A stretch of 64,000 bases of DNA, from assembly GCA_031277685.1 (NCBI GenBank), contig JAITLV010000085.1, forward strand, positions 1-64,000, read 5' to 3'. Source of the stretch: Sphingobacterium sp. (lineage in GTDB: Bacteria > Bacteroidota > Bacteroidia > Sphingobacteriales > Sphingobacteriaceae). A program made the position numbers and the translations under genes. The number at the start of each line of letters is the position of its first letter. The first letter of the stretch is position 1. Shown here piece after piece: positions 8,874 to 17,334 of this stretch. The notes under the pieces were generated by a model. That model worked only from the letters and a program-made list of their open reading frames with translations, had not been told where the DNA came from and did not search any database.

Positions 8874-9746
8874 ATGAAAAATATAAAAAGTAGTTTTCTG
8901 ATGCAATTGATGGCTCTCACGGTCATGAGCATATATAGTTGTAAAGAAACCACCCAGGTCGAGGAAGTCTATCGCTATGAAGTGGTGGAGAAACCTGCAG
9001 GAAATGGAAATAGTGGTTCTGGCGAGGGATCAATTAGGGTGATGTCCTATGATATCAACTATACCAACCGTGCGATCAAAGGTACAAATACAGGAGTACT
9101 GGATATCGAGGCAGTTGCAGATGTAATCAAATCAAATAAGGTCGATATTGTGTGTATGCGTCAGGTAGACCAGTTTACGAGCCGAGGTCAGATGGATGTG
9201 GATCAGGCCAAGAAGTTGGGCGAGCTAACAGGAATGAGCCACTTTTATGCCCCGGTGAGAGAGGTTGGTCAGGGGAAATCGGGAAATGCCATTTTAAGCC
9301 GTTACCCCATACTATCTTCCGAAAATATGAAATTGTATACTGACCCGAATGACGAGGCGCGGGGTGCTGCGATTGCAGTAGTGGATGTGGGGGAAGGCAA
9401 AAAACTTAAAGTGGTCTCCACACAACTTGAGTATGGTAAGGAAGCCAACCGCCTGACCCAGATCGACGAATTAAACGATAAGCTAAAAGCAGATGATATC
9501 CCATTGGTACTTGCCGGAAATATGACGGCAAATGTAGGCTCAGCTTCATTCAATAAGTTGAGCGAATATTTTATGCTCTATACTCAAGAGGCGCCACTCC
9601 CGACCTTTTCCTATCCCAACCCGACGACGGTGAGCGATTATATCTTTTTTTCCTCTGCGACGCAGGTACACATCATCAATTATTATACGGCAGGATATAC
9701 ACCGAACCGGCACATCCCTTTGATTGTCAATTTTGAATTAAAGTAA
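8874..9746 (+). CDS. EEP-fold lipoprotein with lost catalytic residues (probable pseudoenzyme)
   Basis: This 290-residue lipoprotein (Cys near residue 23, MSIYSCKE) keeps the EEP fold pattern but not the active site. The MSYDINYTN strand is present. The Glu motif reads MRQVD (Gln97 in place of Glu), the His motif reads STQLE (Gln184 in place of His), GDFN reads GNMT (216-218) and SDH reads NRH (Arg279 in place of Asp, His280 kept). The reading frame is open and the length is normal, so it is maintained as a protein rather than decaying. It sits between two intact paralogues with gaps of 14 and 22 bp. A non-catalytic role such as substrate binding for the neighbours is a reasonable inference. 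It could also retain a different activity. Confidence 0.85.
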   Translation: MKNIKSSFLMQLMALTVMSIYSCKETTQVEEVYRYEVVEKPAGNGNSGSGEGSIRVMSYDINYTNRAIKGTNTGVLDIEAVADVIKSNKVDIVCMRQVDQFTSRGQMDVDQAKKLGELTGMSHFYAPVREVGQGKSGNAILSRYPILSSENMKLYTDPNDEARGAAIAVVDVGEGKKLKVVSTQLEYGKEANRLTQIDELNDKLKADDIPLVLAGNMTANVGSASFNKLSEYFMLYTQEAPLPTFSYPNPTTVSDYIFFSSATQVHIINYYTAGYTPNRHIPLIVNFELK

Positions 9747-9768
9747 TTACCAATTAAATTAAAACAAT

Positions 9769-11094
9769 ATGAAACGATGTAAATCGGGCTTACTGATCCT
9801 TATGAGTATCGTAACCCTCTTTCTGTCCTGTAAAGAACAGGCACTTGAACCTGAAGGGGTAGTGTCCATTCAGCCACGTCTGAAAGCAGCAGTTGCAGCA
9901 GTCGAGCTGCCGACAATTGTATTGGCTTCTTACAATGTACGTGTAGACGTCACCGCAGATGCGCCGGATCATAAATGGTCAGACCGTAAAACGATGATAG
10001 CTAATCTGATTAAAACACACAAGTTTGATGTTTTCGGTGTGCAGGAGGCAAAGGACAACCAAATGACAGATCTACAGAACTTACTCCCTGACTTTAGTAA
10101 TCTAGGATCAGGCAGAGATGCAAATGGCGCTGGAGAACATACGGCTATTTTTTATAACAAGAGCAAGTTTAGCATCTTGGCCAGTGGTAATTTTTGGCTC
10201 TCGGAGACCCCGACCGTCAAAGGAAGTATAGGTTGGGATGCCGTGCATCCACGGGTCTGTACTTGGGCTCGGATCAAGGATATTGCGTCCAATACCTCCT
10301 TCTTTTACTTCAACACCCATCTTGATCTGACGACATTGTCGCAGACTAACGGTGTAAAACTGGTGTTAGCAAAGATCAAGGAAATTGCGGGCACCAATCC
10401 GGTCGTCCTGTCCGGTGATTTCAATTCCAATCAAACGACCAATCAATACAATATTTTGCAGACTTCAGGAGTGGTAAAGGATGCCTATACACTGAATCAT
10501 TATCCTTATAATCCCAAGGGGCATACCTATAATGGCTGGGATATTCATCGAGTGGCCAATAGCCGGATTGACCATATCTTTGTTTCGTCTCATTTTCAGG
10601 TAGACCAGTTTAATATCATTGTCGATACATATGACAATAGTTTACCATCCGATCATTATCCCATTCGCGTACGTCTGAATCCGGCAAGCCAGCCTGATCA
10701 ACCGGGAACGGTGAGCATTCCTGTGGGCCAAACGATTAGTATCAAAGGAAGTAATGGCAAATACGTGACCAGCAATAACGGTACGGCCAATATGCTGTGT
10801 GACCGTGCCACAGTAGGAAGCTGGGAACGTTTTGAGGTGATCAGTGCCGGGACAGGCAAGGTATACCTGAAATCCATGGGTAAATATGTTTCCTCTGAAA
10901 ATGGTGTTAAAGCGATGATCTGTAATAGAACAACAGCTTCGACATGGGAGGCATTCGACTGGATTCCCAATGCAGATGGTACATTCTCCCTACGGGGGGC
11001 AAATGGCAGATATGTACGATCGGGTGGCGGTACGGGCGATATGACCTGCACAGCCCCCGAGGTTCGGAGCTGGGAAAAATATACCTACCAGTAG
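9769..11094 (+). CDS. EEP-fold phosphodiesterase-like lipoprotein with C-terminal fascin-like beta-trefoil
   Basis: This 441-residue lipoprotein (FLSCKE, Cys about 21) has an intact EEP domain at about 48-308: SYNVRVD, GVQEAKD, NTHLDL, SGDFNSN, RIDHIFV and SDHYPI. A linker leads to a C-terminal domain (about 325-441) with three internal repeats, each containing a G-K/R-Y-V strand (GKYVTSNNG, GKYVSSENG, GRYVRSGGG) followed by a Trp-Glu pair. Three such repeats make one fascin-type beta-trefoil, a fold that often binds sugars or proteins. The extra domain probably anchors the enzyme to its substrate (inference). It is the last gene before a terminator at 11161. Confidence 0.87.
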   Translation: MKRCKSGLLILMSIVTLFLSCKEQALEPEGVVSIQPRLKAAVAAVELPTIVLASYNVRVDVTADAPDHKWSDRKTMIANLIKTHKFDVFGVQEAKDNQMTDLQNLLPDFSNLGSGRDANGAGEHTAIFYNKSKFSILASGNFWLSETPTVKGSIGWDAVHPRVCTWARIKDIASNTSFFYFNTHLDLTTLSQTNGVKLVLAKIKEIAGTNPVVLSGDFNSNQTTNQYNILQTSGVVKDAYTLNHYPYNPKGHTYNGWDIHRVANSRIDHIFVSSHFQVDQFNIIVDTYDNSLPSDHYPIRVRLNPASQPDQPGTVSIPVGQTISIKGSNGKYVTSNNGTANMLCDRATVGSWERFEVISAGTGKVYLKSMGKYVSSENGVKAMICNRTTASTWEAFDWIPNADGTFSLRGANGRYVRSGGGTGDMTCTAPEVRSWEKYTYQ

Positions 11095-11160
11095 GCTGCG
11101 CATAGCTATTTAAATTATAGGCTATCACTACGATGTAGCCAGATTTTAGCCATACTTTTG

Positions 11161-11195
11161 ATAAGATCCTGTAGATAAAATTTGCAGGATCTTAT
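11161..11195 (+). terminator. Rho-independent terminator after the EEP locus
   Basis: ATAAGATCCTG at 11161-11171 pairs perfectly with CAGGATCTTAT at 11185-11195 across a 13-nt loop, followed by TATTTTG. It lies 67 bp after the stop of the third EEP gene and fits the end of that operon. Confidence 0.75.
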
Positions 11196-11458
11196 TATTT
11201 TGTACATTGTTTTTCTGGGGGTATTCAATAGGTTTTTATTTGATGGTTATTTGATGATTGGGAGGCGTCAAACTATTTTGTGATCAGTTTTAACAAAATA
11301 CGTTCATATATCACTTTATCAACAAGGTTCAGTTGAAGCAAGGCCAACAGATGCTCCAGCACAGGATGATAAAAAGCTTTTAGCTAAGAAGATGGATGAA
11401 AAATAAATGGAATAATAAGTTGTATTTGATTATAGTACCTTTATGAGACAGTGTCTTA

Positions 11459-11557
11459 GAAATCGGCAATAATGATCTTTTTCATTCCCATCATTTTTTT
11501 GAATACGCTGGGTCTTTTGTTGAGTTCCTTCCAATTTTCAGCAGAAACTTGCGAAGC
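11459..11557 (-). pseudogene. Unassigned protein-like fragment in the 618-bp gap 11095-11712
   Basis: On the minus strand a 33-codon stretch bounded by two stops reads like the C-terminal end of a soluble protein, with SAENWKELNKRPSVFKKM and a hydrophobic IIIADF end. There is no start codon at its beginning, so it would be a decayed gene end. I do not recognise the family. The rest of the 11095-11712 gap holds the terminator at 11161-11195, the palindrome at 11632-11677 and otherwise AT-rich sequence with nothing I can name. Confidence 0.25.
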
Positions 11558-11631
11558 TTACCTCATTGTCTTGATGTTCAATTTTTAAAATAACAGTTTC
11601 AATTCTTCCGATTTCGGTGAAGACTCAACCG

Positions 11632-11677
11632 ATATCAATTATTTATTTATTTTGAAAAATAAATAAATAATTGATAT
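11632..11677. repeat. Perfect 22-bp AT-rich palindrome upstream of a lipoprotein operon
   Basis: The arms at 11632-11653 and 11656-11677 are perfect reverse complements (starting ATATCAATTATTTATT...) separated by only 2 nt. The palindrome ends 35 bp before the ATG at 11713. Between them lies TATCTTTG (11688-11695), which fits the Bacteroidota -7 promoter consensus TAnnTTTG, though no TTTG -33 element sits at normal spacing. The element could be a transcription terminator for either direction, an operator, or a DNA cruciform site. Confidence 0.7.
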
Positions 11678-11712
11678 GATCTTTTAATATCTTTGGAGAG
11701 CAACTTATTTTT

Positions 11713-13164
11713 ATGAAAAGAGTAACTTTCCGTTATAGTGGTTGGCTATTTTTCTTATTTCTTATTTTATTGGTTTGGGGCTGTTCTAAAAAAGAAAGTA
11801 TTATAAACAAACACGATGAATATATAGAAAAAACCGAAAAATTAAATGCCTTAAATCTTGTTGTAAGCGCTGCAAGCGAAGATCTTATCGAGTTATCCTG
11901 GGATAAGGTAAGCAGTTCGCATTTTAAACCAGTTTCCTATGCTATTTATGCAGATGACAAACTGGTCGTGAAAGACCTAAGCATTACAAAATACAGCTTG
12001 ATCAATCTTCAGGCTAATAAAAATTATAAAATCCGTGTCGTCGCAAGTTCGGAGGCGGGTATAACCCAAGAACAAAAAATAGATGCAAAGACAGTCGGTG
12101 GTAGCTCGACTGATCAAGGCGTTTATGTTGAATACAAAATTCACACACAGTCACGCCTTACGGGCAATAATAGTATCCGTCTCTTGGCAGATGGTGGACA
12201 TTTGATCTGTACATTTTTACAGCACGAAGGAGGAGAGAGCAATTTTAAACTGATTATATACCGTACGAATAATAAAGGCCAGATCATATGGTACCGTCTG
12301 ATTCAGGACCTAGGTTATTTTGACTTACAACCTCATGTATTACTGCCTTCGAAAGAAGATGAAGCGATCATTATTATTAAACATGATATCTATGTCCTTG
12401 ATCGGAATAAAGGTGTTCTGAAAAAGGACAAACCCACTACGATCAGTTTGTCTCCGAATGACTATGTATTGTCAGCGCAATTTGATGCATCTCAAAATCT
12501 TATTTTGGGAACAGCTGGAGGTGAACTGTTAAAAGTAACTGCCAATGATTTTAAACCTGTTTGGAAACGTAAGAACAGTATCGTGGGAATTTCTTCCATA
12601 CAGTTTGACAAAGAACAGCACATCTATTATAGTCTACTCGATTCCGAAGCAACAAAAATTAAAGTTCAAAAAACAGATCGAGAGGGCAATGTGTTGGCTA
12701 CATTTGAATTTGATGGGAAGCTTTCCGGTGATTACGAACGCCAATACCACATGCCTATCTTGCTAAAGGATAAAAATGATATTTTTTACATATGGGGCTT
12801 TGATTTTTATTCCTATTCGTTAAGGTATATCAAATTTGATAAGAATGGTGACGTGAAAGCAAAACTAAATGAATATGTCAACCTGAAGCCTGCAGGTGCT
12901 TTTTTTGATCATGATAACCATATCGTGGTATATGGACAGGAAGAAGGTAGTGGAATAGCGACATATGGTACCATAAATAAATATGATACTGATCTCAAGC
13001 TCCTGTCGACGCTAAAATACCCCCAGTTGGAAAAGCATATGTTCAAAAATGTGACCCAAAATGTCGATAATTCATACAACTTGTTTTTCTATTACATACA
13101 GACATGGTCCTATGAGAATTTTAATTTCATTTATATTAAAACAAAATCAAATGGGCAACTTTAA
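11713..13164 (+). CDS. Lipoprotein with fibronectin type III-like domain and propeller-like C-terminal region
   Basis: This 483-residue lipoprotein has lipobox VWGC (Cys about 24) and a Lys/Ser-rich mature start. Residues about 48-130 form an FN3-like domain (LIELSWDKV, YAIYADD, YKIRVVASSEAG). The rest has repeated strands with D-x-N-x-G-type turns (YRTNNKGQIIWYR, TDREGNVLATFEF, KFDKNGDVKAKL) that suggest a beta-propeller. No catalytic motif was found. It is the first of four lipoproteins in tight succession; the next gene overlaps its stop by 14 bp. A role on the cell surface in binding or adhesion is possible, but I cannot assign a function. Confidence 0.8.
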   Translation: MKRVTFRYSGWLFFLFLILLVWGCSKKESIINKHDEYIEKTEKLNALNLVVSAASEDLIELSWDKVSSSHFKPVSYAIYADDKLVVKDLSITKYSLINLQANKNYKIRVVASSEAGITQEQKIDAKTVGGSSTDQGVYVEYKIHTQSRLTGNNSIRLLADGGHLICTFLQHEGGESNFKLIIYRTNNKGQIIWYRLIQDLGYFDLQPHVLLPSKEDEAIIIIKHDIYVLDRNKGVLKKDKPTTISLSPNDYVLSAQFDASQNLILGTAGGELLKVTANDFKPVWKRKNSIVGISSIQFDKEQHIYYSLLDSEATKIKVQKTDREGNVLATFEFDGKLSGDYERQYHMPILLKDKNDIFYIWGFDFYSYSLRYIKFDKNGDVKAKLNEYVNLKPAGAFFDHDNHIVVYGQEEGSGIATYGTINKYDTDLKLLSTLKYPQLEKHMFKNVTQNVDNSYNLFFYYIQTWSYENFNFIYIKTKSNGQL

Positions 13165-14710
13165 AAAATACATTTGTCTATTGGGGCTGATTATTTTTAT
13201 GGGAGGCTGTAAGACAGAAAAAATTGAAATTGCGCCAAAAATTATCAACGAGGCTATTCTAAGTATTAGGGACAAGGAAATTTCAATGACCTATCAGATA
13301 TCTAGTCTTGGCTATACAAGGTCTGGTGTCAAGTACTATAAAAAGGATAATCCCAGCCAAGGGAAAACCATCGAAGCCTTCCGTAAGGGGGAACTATTTC
13401 ATCTTACATTGGATGATCTGGAGCCTGAGTCTACATATATTCTGATACCTTTTATCGAATACAACGGTAATATAGTGGAATCCGAGCAAAAAAAGGAAAT
13501 AACGACCACTGCTTTGTTCCCGGAAGATTTTACGCTCTTTTGGCCAAATACAAAGGCGGAGTACGATGAGAGTGGTCACTTTAGGACTGTGGTAGAAGGG
13601 AAGAACCTCAATAATATTAATCTGAGGGATATCAAATTTCTATTTGGAATGGATACGCTCCATATGGACTATCCTATAGCGACGAAAAATGGAACCTATC
13701 AGATCAATTTAACAGGTTATTATCCCTATCGGGATGGCAATTATATGTTGCGTGTAATTTATAAAGAGAAAGAGATCATTGGTCAGGCGATTGATTTTAT
13801 TTATACCGGCAAGATATTAGCCATTGGACTGAAAAAGACGAACTGGAGAACTAATTATCCATCCATCTGCAATGACCAGATCTATTATTTTTGGAGTAAT
13901 TCGGTTTCACAGTTTGATCCTGAAACGAGCCGATTGCAGAATATTGCTCATATTCCCGATACAATGGGGGCTATTCCTCCAAAGTCGGTGTCTTTAGGTA
14001 AAAGGATATTTTTTCTTGCACAGCCAGTTAGCCATATATTGCCTTCGCTGGAGCCTGACCCATTCAATGGTTATGAGTTATATTGTCAGTCTTTTGACGT
14101 CGAAAAACGTGAGTTTTCTAAGTATTTTTTTGGGCGGCCTCAAATAAAGGAAGCGCACGGATATAACAATTTGGCGATTTTTCTCCATAATAACGCTGTC
14201 TATCAAGCGTATACATTGACATTGAATTCGCGAGGTATAAAGAATATCGTTGCTAAGTATAATCCAGATATGGATAAATTTGAAGAGATAGCCACTTTTG
14301 ATATCAATTTTTCCGGTGATTGCTTTGTTTCTGTTAAAAGTAAATTATATGCACTAGGTGTCACAAATGTGTTTGACCAAGGTTTCAATATCGGATACAC
14401 ACTCACCATTTATGCTGTTGACGCGAATAATTTTAAACTCACTGAATTATACCGTGCTGGAACGACCAATCAAACTTATCCATATGCACCGTCAGGTGTT
14501 ATAAACTATAAGGATGACATATTACTGGCGCTGAATGTCAATAATTTTATGATTTACAATCTAGCAAAAAACACACTCAGTCCTATTCATTTAAGTACTA
14601 ATGCTAATCATATGTATTTTGGAGGTATGTTCACCTATAAAAATAAATATTACCTCAATGCTGATTTAAACTTTTTAGAAGGTTCGATTTATGAAATGTC
14701 CATTCAATAA
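13151..14710 (+). CDS. Kelch/propeller-like lipoprotein
   Basis: The chosen ATG at 13151 gives a textbook lipoprotein signal (MGNFKKYICLLGLIIFMGGC) and overlaps the upstream stop by 14 bp. The open frame extends back to 13061, but that would bury the signal peptide. The 519-residue product has an Ig/FN3-like region (to about residue 130), an IPT-like sandwich (about 130-225) and a C-terminal region with kelch-like strands such as YYFWSNSVSQFDPETSRL and NMDKFEEIATF-type repeats. No enzyme motif is visible. The 20-bp overlap with the next gene shows translational coupling in this lipoprotein operon. Confidence 0.78.
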   Translation: MGNFKKYICLLGLIIFMGGCKTEKIEIAPKIINEAILSIRDKEISMTYQISSLGYTRSGVKYYKKDNPSQGKTIEAFRKGELFHLTLDDLEPESTYILIPFIEYNGNIVESEQKKEITTTALFPEDFTLFWPNTKAEYDESGHFRTVVEGKNLNNINLRDIKFLFGMDTLHMDYPIATKNGTYQINLTGYYPYRDGNYMLRVIYKEKEIIGQAIDFIYTGKILAIGLKKTNWRTNYPSICNDQIYYFWSNSVSQFDPETSRLQNIAHIPDTMGAIPPKSVSLGKRIFFLAQPVSHILPSLEPDPFNGYELYCQSFDVEKREFSKYFFGRPQIKEAHGYNNLAIFLHNNAVYQAYTLTLNSRGIKNIVAKYNPDMDKFEEIATFDINFSGDCFVSVKSKLYALGVTNVFDQGFNIGYTLTIYAVDANNFKLTELYRAGTTNQTYPYAPSGVINYKDDILLALNVNNFMIYNLAKNTLSPIHLSTNANHMYFGGMFTYKNKYYLNADLNFLEGSIYEMSIQ

Positions 14711-15092
14711 AATCAAAGTATGCTGGTTTTTAGGGATGCTATTATTCCTGATCAGTTCCTGCAAAAAGGATACTACAGCGTACACTGAAATAGATGCTTT
14801 TGCAGATACTCAAAATAAAGTCGTTTTAGACAAAGGCCAGTATATACTTTCTTTCATCCTTGCTCCATATCCATATAGTAAGGTAGAGGTGTATGTACAT
14901 GAAGATCTTTCGGTCATGTATAAACAGACTGGAGGAAAAGTTTACGATGCTGTCAGCCAAAGTAATTATAGATATGGCGTGTTTTTTTCACCTCTGGAGA
15001 AAAATAAAAAATTCTATTATCAATTGATTGTTTACGACAGTAATGGAAACACTGCACGCTCAGCAATTTTTAATTTTACAACTCAACCCTAG
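14691..15092 (+). CDS. Small lipoprotein, FN3/Ig-like, unknown function
   Basis: This 133-residue protein has a lipoprotein signal (FLISSC, Cys about 24) followed by about 105 residues that look like a single beta-sandwich ending in YDSNGNTARSAIFNFTT, an FN3/Ig-like last strand. It overlaps the preceding gene by 20 bp and the next gene starts 5 bp after its stop. I do not recognise a named family. Its place suggests it is an accessory subunit of the same surface assembly as its neighbours. Confidence 0.7.
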   Translation: MKCPFNKIKVCWFLGMLLFLISSCKKDTTAYTEIDAFADTQNKVVLDKGQYILSFILAPYPYSKVEVYVHEDLSVMYKQTGGKVYDAVSQSNYRYGVFFSPLEKNKKFYYQLIVYDSNGNTARSAIFNFTTQP

Positions 15093-15097
15093 GAACC

Positions 15098-17047
15098 ATG
15101 TATTATAAGTCTACACTATTCCGATGCTTATTTCTGTGTGTTTTTTTTGGAAGCTTTTTTTTCGTTGCTTGCTCCAAAACGGAGTATCAAGACGTCTTGA
15201 AAACAGTATATGAGCCTGAAGCCGACTCAGGTGAACTATATGACGAATTCACAGTGCAGCTTAAAGGTAGCCCCTTGCAAAAAGGAGAGACTGGGACATG
15301 GAGCATCGAAAAGGGCAAGATTGTAGAAGATTATGTGAAAATTGAAGATCCCAATAACCCCAATTCACTTTTTAAAGGAATACCTGGTGAAGAATATCGC
15401 TTAACTTGGTCAGTCACAAATGGAGGGACTGACCGTAAAGTAGATGTAATAATTAAAATTCCGGAACTGAATATTGAAATTCAAGAAAATACTCCTGCCT
15501 CTTTCAGGACAATTCTGCACTTTGCCGTTGATCCAAAATATAAAGGAAAATGGTCTGTCGATAAACCCTATGGTTACTTAAATAGCACATATCACGATGG
15601 TTGGGCAAGACCCGTAGAAGAAAACCCTACGATCGAGTTGCATGGTTATGCCAATACGAACTATGAGGTTACCTATACAATGAGTTACGCCGGAAAAAGT
15701 TATCAGTTTACAAAAAAGGTTCAGACAGGAGACTATCAGGAAAACGAAGCGTTAAGTGAACTTCAGATGGGACGGGGGGGACGTGTTATTGAGGATAAGG
15801 ACGGACATATTATCGAAATAAATATGCAGGCTTCAGGTATTGCACATCGTTTTAATGAACCAGATTTCTTTCCGGCACTTAAAGCCTTTAAATATCTAAG
15901 GAAGCTTATTTTAGGCGGATCTTCATTGAAGGACGTCCCCACTATTTTTGGCGATCATTATCTAGCACTTGAAGAACTCAGTTTAGATGGAGTCGGCTAT
16001 TATCTTACCGTTCCTCAGAATTTTGGGAATCTGACCAAATTGAAATCATTTCACCTGACACCAATGCGAAGCCCCGATCTGGGGTATACTGTGGTATTGC
16101 CAAAAACTTTTGGGAATTTAAAGTCACTCGAAACGCTTATTATGCGATATGTCGGCAATGTAGATTTCAATGGCACGTTGGGCAAACTGACCAATCTAAA
16201 GCATTTTGATTGTTTTGTAACACAGATACCTAAAGATTTTGGTAACCTAACGAAACTGGTTTCTACAGAAATCCTAGCACAGCAGGCCTATATACCCCTA
16301 AGTTTGAGTCAATGCCGTAATTTGAGGTTTGCACGTTTCAATTTTGTTTATCCGGGGTCATCACCAGTTACCTTACCTTCGGATATCGACAATTTGACAA
16401 AATTGGACACGCTAGAGATTTATGGGGCAAGTAGGCTTCAGACCTTGCCACAATCTTTTGGTAATTTAAAAAGCTTAAAGCAACTTTGGATAGAAGGGGA
16501 AACCCTACAAGCGCTTCCGGATAATATTGGGAATTTGTCCAATCTTAGGTTCTGGTTGGTAGGCGGTAAGTTTAATACCTTACCGGCCTCAATAGGCAAT
16601 TTGAAAAATTTAGAAGATCTTTGGTTATCCCCTTCTGTAGAAAAGCTTCCAGATGAATTTGGCGGCTTGAGCAATCTATCCTATCTCAATATGGAAAGCA
16701 GTAAATTACGCAGCCTTCCAGAAACATTTGGACAGCTCAAGAAACTCAAGGAAATTAATGCACGCGCATCTGCAATAACGCATTTCCCAAACAGTTTTGG
16801 ACAATTGGATGGTCTGCTAAAGCTGGATTTCAATTATAGCAAACTGGAGAAGTTTCCTGTACAAATCTGTGCATTAAAAAATGTGAACAATGTTATTTTA
16901 AATGGCACCTACTTAGGTAAACTTCCTGATGAAATCTATTCAATGCGCTCGGGCGTAGTTTTTTCATTGTATCAGTGCTTGGGTATGGATTATGATCAAT
17001 TAAAAGAGATTACAACAAAAAGAGATGGTCTTGTATTTTATTACTAA
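15098..17047 (+). CDS. Leucine-rich repeat lipoprotein
   Basis: This 649-residue lipoprotein (signal to FFFVACSK, Cys about 26) has two Ig-like segments (about 30-210) and then a long leucine-rich repeat domain (about 230-620). The repeats are about 23 residues long with the pattern L-P-x-x-F-G-N-L-x-x-L-x-x-L, for example LPKTFGNLKSLETL and LPDEFGGLSNLSYL. Such domains form curved binding surfaces and in Bacteroidota are often surface exposed. There is no sorting domain at the C-terminus, so lipid anchoring is the likely attachment. It closes the four-lipoprotein operon that starts at 11713. Confidence 0.88.
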   Translation: MYYKSTLFRCLFLCVFFGSFFFVACSKTEYQDVLKTVYEPEADSGELYDEFTVQLKGSPLQKGETGTWSIEKGKIVEDYVKIEDPNNPNSLFKGIPGEEYRLTWSVTNGGTDRKVDVIIKIPELNIEIQENTPASFRTILHFAVDPKYKGKWSVDKPYGYLNSTYHDGWARPVEENPTIELHGYANTNYEVTYTMSYAGKSYQFTKKVQTGDYQENEALSELQMGRGGRVIEDKDGHIIEINMQASGIAHRFNEPDFFPALKAFKYLRKLILGGSSLKDVPTIFGDHYLALEELSLDGVGYYLTVPQNFGNLTKLKSFHLTPMRSPDLGYTVVLPKTFGNLKSLETLIMRYVGNVDFNGTLGKLTNLKHFDCFVTQIPKDFGNLTKLVSTEILAQQAYIPLSLSQCRNLRFARFNFVYPGSSPVTLPSDIDNLTKLDTLEIYGASRLQTLPQSFGNLKSLKQLWIEGETLQALPDNIGNLSNLRFWLVGGKFNTLPASIGNLKNLEDLWLSPSVEKLPDEFGGLSNLSYLNMESSKLRSLPETFGQLKKLKEINARASAITHFPNSFGQLDGLLKLDFNYSKLEKFPVQICALKNVNNVILNGTYLGKLPDEIYSMRSGVVFSLYQCLGMDYDQLKEITTKRDGLVFYY

Positions 17048-17163
17048 TACGCGGTCAAATCCGGATGTTTGGGTTTAGTGTCGGTTACCCCTTGTCTTTT
17101 GAGGGGAGTGCCATCTTGTTTCTCAGGCTTTGGTGCCAGTTTGATTGATTTAATTGTTTCCAT
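17044..17163 (-). CDS. Candidate 39-residue basic small protein (uncertain)
   Basis: On the minus strand ATG at 17163-17161 opens a 39-codon frame to a TAG at 17046-17044. The product is basic and Pro/Lys rich (KLAPKPEKQDGTPLKRQG), with no hydrophobic segment or Gly-Gly leader. Its end overlaps the last 4 bp of the leucine-rich repeat gene. It is the only protein-like frame in the 17048-17334 gap, which is otherwise AT-rich leader for the next gene. No family is recognised; it may be a real small gene, a relic or chance. Confidence 0.3.
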   Translation of the reverse strand: METIKSIKLAPKPEKQDGTPLKRQGVTDTKPKHPDLTAY

Positions 17164-17334
17164 CTTAAAATGTTTTTATCTAAAATACAGTTAGATGAAG
17201 CGCGGTTTTTATGGTATCCCGTCGGATATTTTGAAAATATATTATTCTAAAAATCATTAAAAATTTTTTCTATTTCCGCTTTTGGAATTTAATCCGAAAT
17301 CTAAGTTAAACTATACCCCTGAACATATAAATTT

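Noticed and set aside
13061..13150. Earlier start for the kelch-like lipoprotein gene
   Set aside because: It would bury a perfect lipoprotein signal peptide 30 residues inside the protein and lengthen the overlap to over 100 bp.
15980..16900. Repetitive DNA as a possible CRISPR or tandem repeat array
   Set aside because: The repetition follows the 23-residue leucine-rich repeat of the protein, with divergent copies and no spacers.
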